Origin: Aporrectodea caliginosa
Taxonomy: Eukaryota > Annelida > Clitellata > Crassiclitellata > Lumbricidae
NCBI GenBank assembly: GCA_020284085.1
Contig: JACEVL010000469.1
Span: forward strand, 967,501-1,031,500
Reading direction: 5' to 3'
Length of the DNA: 64,000 bases
The notes beneath the pieces are model-generated. The model had not been told where the DNA came from and ran no database searches. It saw nothing but the letters and a program-made list of their open reading frames with translations. Below are positions 59,514 through 64,000 of this stretch, one piece after another (position 1 is the first letter of the stretch; each line of letters opens with the position of its first letter). Both the position numbers and the translations under genes were made by a program.

Positions 59514-59983
59514 GGGGCCGTCCATAAATGACGTCACGCACCTAGGGGGGGGGGGGTCGGAGGGTCGGAAATTTGTGACGATGTGTGACATGGGGGTGGG
59601 GGGGTCTGAGTAATGTGACGTCACACCAGGTCTATGTTATTAAATTTAGCAATTAACAACAATTTAATTTTAATAATAACAGCACTAATTTTGAGGATTA
59701 AATTTTCATTATTTTTTAATTATTTTAATGTATACGGGCACCATTATTAATAATTTTCTAATTATTTCAATATTTGGTCACCGTTAGATTTTAAAATATT
59801 CATGCTTTCGCTATTTGTTCCATGAAGGAGCATTTTGCTTCGCCATGGAAATTGGTTTTAGGGGGGGGTCAGAGCTTTGTGACGTCATTTTCAGAGGGGG
59901 TCTTACATTTTGTGACGAAGTGTGACGAGGGGAGGGGGGTTAAAATCGGCCAAAATAGCGTGACGTCATTTATGGACGGCCCC
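59514..59983. mobile_element. Harbinger-like MITE with GGGGCCGTCCATAAAT ends
   Basis: The ends GGGGCCGTCCATAAATGACG and TTATGGACGGCCCC are inverted repeats, flanked by TTA on both sides (59511-59513, 59984-59986), a 3-bp duplication as in PIF/Harbinger elements. Subterminal TGACGTCA and GTGTGACG words are repeated on both sides together with long G-runs. No transposase. Confidence 0.75.
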
Positions 59984-61739
59984 TTAGGCCTATGTACGTA
60001 CACATGTACCTATAATTATGCGTACATGCATTCATACATAGACCTATTTGCATGCATTACATGCCTTCTCTTGAATTGACATTATGTCAATTTACGTTTA
60101 CACTTTCAGTAATAATGATCTATTCTAAATAGGCTACATATCGTCCCAGTTTCTGAACCTCCTATTGGCGATGCGTAGCATCACACCTGAAGATAGCCTC
60201 TGAATCTTCTGACTGATTTGTTCAGTTTCTTCCTGTGCTTTTAGCTAGACACAAATCTGTTCGAATTCGTGTTTTTTTGTTCGAGATAATAATTATTAAT
60301 AACACACGAGTTGAATATAGACGCATTATACCTACGTACTGTATAAACGAGCTTGTAGCCTGATCACCGGCATTTTACGAAATATATCTTGTGAACAATT
60401 TGCGAGTGGCCCTGATGTGGACTGCTACAAAAACCTGCAAAAAAATGTTTATCGTCAGATATGGACAGCTGGATGGAAAGATAAAGACAATAAAAGCTAA
60501 TATAGCTTACTTAATCCATTAACTGTTTAGTTCCTCGAATGGATCTGGAAGACTCTTTTACCGTTGTCTATGTCTCGATTCAAGCTTATCTCAAGCATGA
60601 TGCATGGATGAATCGGCCGAGAAGCAAGAGCAATTTGATGTAAGGCTATGGCTCTCGATTCTTGTGCGTGTGTCGAATAAAACCAATTGTGAGTCCTAAT
60701 ATATATTTTTTATCTCGAAAACCATGGCCTACTGAAAATATTTTAACTCTAGATGGGATCAATGTAGATAACCTTGGGATTCATATTTCTCTAATATGTC
60801 ATGGCATATTCGATTAAATTTCGCATCTCTCAGACGGTTTTATCTGGGTAGTTTATGGCCTTGAATCTGCCTGCGGCCCACATGGAACCGGCCTTTACGG
60901 TGTAAGAGGGTTTCGGACCTCCCTCTTCGAATGGCGGGTGCATGAGAGGAAGGACGAAACGAGGAGAGGTGTTGGGACAGTTGGCAGATAGATTAAGTGA
61001 GCTCACTGGAGCGCTGTGGTGCTAAATGCGAAGGATTTCTCCCGGCACTTTTTTTATTGTCTTCCATGTAAAACAAATATGAGCGGTGATAGAACTATAG
61101 CAAACTAGGGCTGCGGAAGTTATCGATTAACTAGTCGATTAATCGTTAATTAATTTTAACGATGACATTTCTTTTTAACGATTAATCGAAGACCGCTTGT
61201 TATATTGTCAACAAAACACGTTGCTCACTAGAACCTAGCAGTGTTTATTTACGTAATTGGTTGAGGGCAGACATTTTAACTGAAAAATATAAACAAGACC
61301 ACTAATTAATATGAACAAACAGGCTACTAAGTAAGTAGTAACTACTAACTAGCAATGAATAATTAAATATTAATAAAATAATAATATCGTTGAAAGATAA
61401 ACAATAAATAATGTTAATTTTGTAACCTATTTGTCATTACTTCTTGGGAATGCATTTAATCAAAAGTTAACTATTAATAAATTAATTGTTAATTCTTAAA
61501 TAGTTAACTATTAAAAAAATTTATCGTTAACACACCTATAGAAAACCAACTACGGAAAATATAGTTAAACTGTGAAAGCAGGGTCACCGAAGTTTCTTCG
61601 ACACGTGCACCTAAGCTGGAGACTGATGATAAATGCGCTAGAAAATGGCAACTGACGACCGAAACGGCAGCTAATGTCTTTCGAGATATTGCCTTCATGA
61701 GTCCAGCCAGAGAGGGAATATTGCAGTCTGGCATTTCGG

Positions 61740-61830
61740 ACGAGGAAGGCACGAGGAGGGTTGGCGGCACGAGGAGCGTTGGCGGCACGAGGAGGGTTGG
61801 CGGCGGCGGCGGCGGCGGCGGCGCCAGGCG
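61740..61830. repeat. 21-bp minisatellite and GGC run
   Basis: GGCACGAGGAGGGTTGGC occurs three times (61748-61805), followed by (GGC)n. Confidence 0.85.
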
Positions 61831-62019
61831 AGGAGACGGTAGCTGTCACCCTCCGGCTAAGATGAATACTAATGCGAGAAGCGAATTCAGACTGATTGCA
61901 TTCCTGATGGAATTTCACAGCCACGCGCTTCTCTTGGCGTTCACAACTAAAGCCAATACAAACATCGCTCTTTCGTTTAGTCATTCGCTCCTCCAGTCCA
62001 TCAATCAGCTTACCTACTA

Positions 62020-62280
62020 GCTAGTCAGTCGGTCGCTCAGTCAGTCGGTGAGCGAGTGAACCAGTAAGTCAGTCAGTCATTCAGTCAGTCAGTCGGTCGG
62101 TCGGTCAGTTAATATATATATATATATATATTTGTATACTTATATGCATATAAATGTATGCGTAGTAGTGGCAGTGCAGTGCAGTCGGTCAGTCAGTCAG
62201 TCAGTCAGTTGACCCCATATATTATTTTGTATACTTATATGCATATAATGTATGTGTAGTAGTGGCAGTACGTAGCATAT
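62020..62280. repeat. CAGT/CGGT repeat and ~110-bp tandem duplication
   Basis: CAGTCAGTCGGTC words at 62025-62110 precede a segment (TTTGTATACTTATATGCATA, GTAGTAGTGGCAGT) that is present twice, at about 62131-62180 and 62226-62275. Confidence 0.8.
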
Positions 62281-63659
62281 TGCAAGCGTGTGTGCAACTG
62301 TGTGGAATCGAGAGCTCCCTGTTCTGAGATGCAGGATGCGTTTTGTGCTGAGCGCTGGACTGGAATTGCTTGACGCGTGAAGGGGAAATCGCCGATTCGA
62401 ACGTGTTGCTCAGCAGGAGCGACTTTCAGCTAGAGGAGTCCTCATATATGTAGCACTAAATATATGTAGAACTAAGTGCAGCATGCAGACTAATATTATC
62501 GAGGCCGTGTAGGTGACCGATGCAGTTCGTGCTAATTCTACCAGAAATTATATGTAGACCGTGACAAGGTATTTAGATCCTTTATCGCCAGAATCCACCA
62601 GCCAGAAAACATCTTCTCGTGTATGAGTCGCACGATACAACAATGGATTTGAATTATTCTTCCTTGAGACTTATTGAGAATATTGTATACCAACGACTGC
62701 TCTTATCTCCATCTTTAAAAATGTCTCTACTGTAAGTGTATATATATAATTTTATATATATATTACATATATATTTCTATGCTTTATCGGCTGTGACTAT
62801 ATGCCTTTGTGTCTAGTAGCATGTCATCATTCACCAGCTCTTTGTTCTTTAAAACATCTGACTACATGACCGACCCAGGAATCTTATGCTGATCCACACG
62901 AAAGAAATGAGTCTGTGAGAATTCGTGACACTGTGACTGGCCATATCTATTCGTCTACTCCAGGTATACAAGACTTTGATGCATCGCCTGGGAAGACTGG
63001 GGCGAGAAGCAAAGGGCATTTACTTCGCCCATCAGAGGACGCTTGACTGGGTAGAGAGTGGAGCGGTGGTCGCAAGGCCATTTAGGCAGAGATTAGAACA
63101 TCTGGAGACCTACCTTCCGGCAACCCATTTACGGATGATCGTTAAATTTGACATCTGCTTCATGCTGCACAGCTCCAACTGTAAAATGTGCGACCTTCTC
63201 TCCAATGCAGTCCATCAAGGTTTCGGCTTTGTGAACACTCAGTCCTTATTTATTAAGCTGACGACCTAATCCAGTAACGTGTAAGGCGCTTGTGTCTACC
63301 GTCTAAACATCAGCCATTAATATGCCAATGGCAAATGGTGCACTCGCCAATGGCAGTTCTAACGTGTTGTTTGGAAAATAATAATCTTTCGAGTCTTTAA
63401 TCTAGTCGAATCTGATACGAAATAATACAATTCAGTCCGTTTTGTCTAATGTAGTCCAATCCAATCTAATCTAATCTTAAAACTCGTAATGCACAAGATA
63501 CCAATCGACAGACGCTTACTGTTTACTGCATGCTCACGTCAGAAGAAACGACGCTATTTGTACCAGAGGCAGTGACGATAAAACTACTTTCAAAAAGTCG
63601 TTACGCATCAGTATAGTTGACTGGACAGCCTGTTAGGCGGTGTGTGTGTGTGTGTGTGG

Positions 63660-63948
63660 GGGGCTTTTCAAAAAAGGACAGTGTGTGCTGAACGCTGCAA
63701 CCAGGTTCATCGCAGAGGCGCAAACGTTCGACCATATTTACCTCTGTACTGCACGATCTGCATGCGCTGATTGCCCGTTTCTAGAGGATCGCCTTCAAAG
63801 TGGCAATACTGGACTGCAGTGTCTACTTGGAATGGCGCAACTATACTTACCTAAAAGACTGCATGCCATGCATCTTCAGTTCCTGGTAGGTCTCTACAAC
63901 TTTCAGCAAAGATCTACGGCTTACTGTGGTCCGCAAAAGTCAATGTGA
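63660..63948 (+). mobile_element. Possible LINE C-terminal fragment
   Basis: The frame reads CVLNAATRFIAEAQTFDHIY and later LPKRLHAMHLQFLVGLYNF, faintly like the RVLNAAARL...FDHI and RL-H-LP blocks of CR1/L2 reverse transcriptases. It is preceded by a (GT)n run at 63640. Weak evidence. Confidence 0.35.
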
Positions 63949-64000
63949 CGCGCACATGAACATTCGATACATCATCGATAAAAAATTGTTGGGAATGCGA

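Overview
This is a repeat-rich piece of an animal nuclear genome. The genes have introns, there is no operon structure, non-LTR retrotransposon debris is abundant, and microsatellites and DNA-transposon remnants are frequent. The gene families (TRIM/B-box with NHL-type propellers, CARD, kinesin-light-chain-like TPRs) and the recurring word TAGGCCTA would fit a marine deuterostome such as an echinoderm or hemichordate. That taxonomic guess is an inference from memory of word usage and family content, not something proven here.

The main content is a small family of genes that share one last exon, an NHL-type beta-propeller exon. Four copies are visible. (A) At 2128-3176 (+) is the terminal exon of a gene whose 5' exons lie outside the window. 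(B) At 6284-15073 (+) is a complete TRIM-like gene with RING, two B-boxes, coiled coil and propeller in three exons. (C) At 32315-26710 (-) is a gene with CARD, a coiled coil built of three 22-residue repeats, and the propeller. (D) At about 50665-50034 (-) is a truncated copy with a stop codon. Every junction that I can join in B and C falls in phase 1, so the internal exons are symmetric and interchangeable. The same sensor-like propeller therefore carries either a ubiquitin-ligase front end or a death-fold adaptor front end. At one loop of the propeller, A and B carry Asp/His-rich runs of about 61 and 34 residues, encoded by a GAT/CAT-type repeat, where C and D have only 3-5 residues.

A second gene, on the minus strand from 54201 to about 44725, is a kinesin-light-chain-like TPR protein. 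Four exons are recognisable. Copy D lies inside one of its introns, on the same strand.

The rest is mostly mobile DNA. Retrotransposon remnants include RTE-type (1-1222 and 52497-53165), CR1/L2-like (1224-2097, 7490-7700, 10110-10310, 18285-19320, 24700-26240, 36740-37460, 45640-46690, 50940-51480) and another LINE C-terminus (20713-21290). DNA transposons include a mariner (10396-11599), a piggyBac-like non-autonomous element (22715-23649), a Harbinger-like MITE (59514-59983), small CAGTGG-type MITEs, and three striking foldback elements. The foldback elements (8094-8697, 35763-36574, 46844-47696) have long inverted ends made of short iterated GC-containing words, and 8-9 bp target duplications typical of hAT elements. 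Large AAT arrays flank the LINE piece at 20.7-21.3 kb, and a roughly 37-bp repeat unit recurs in three separate arrays (33.8, 35.0 and 40.9 kb). Long stretches, especially 47.7-49.3 kb and 58-64 kb, show no recognisable gene.
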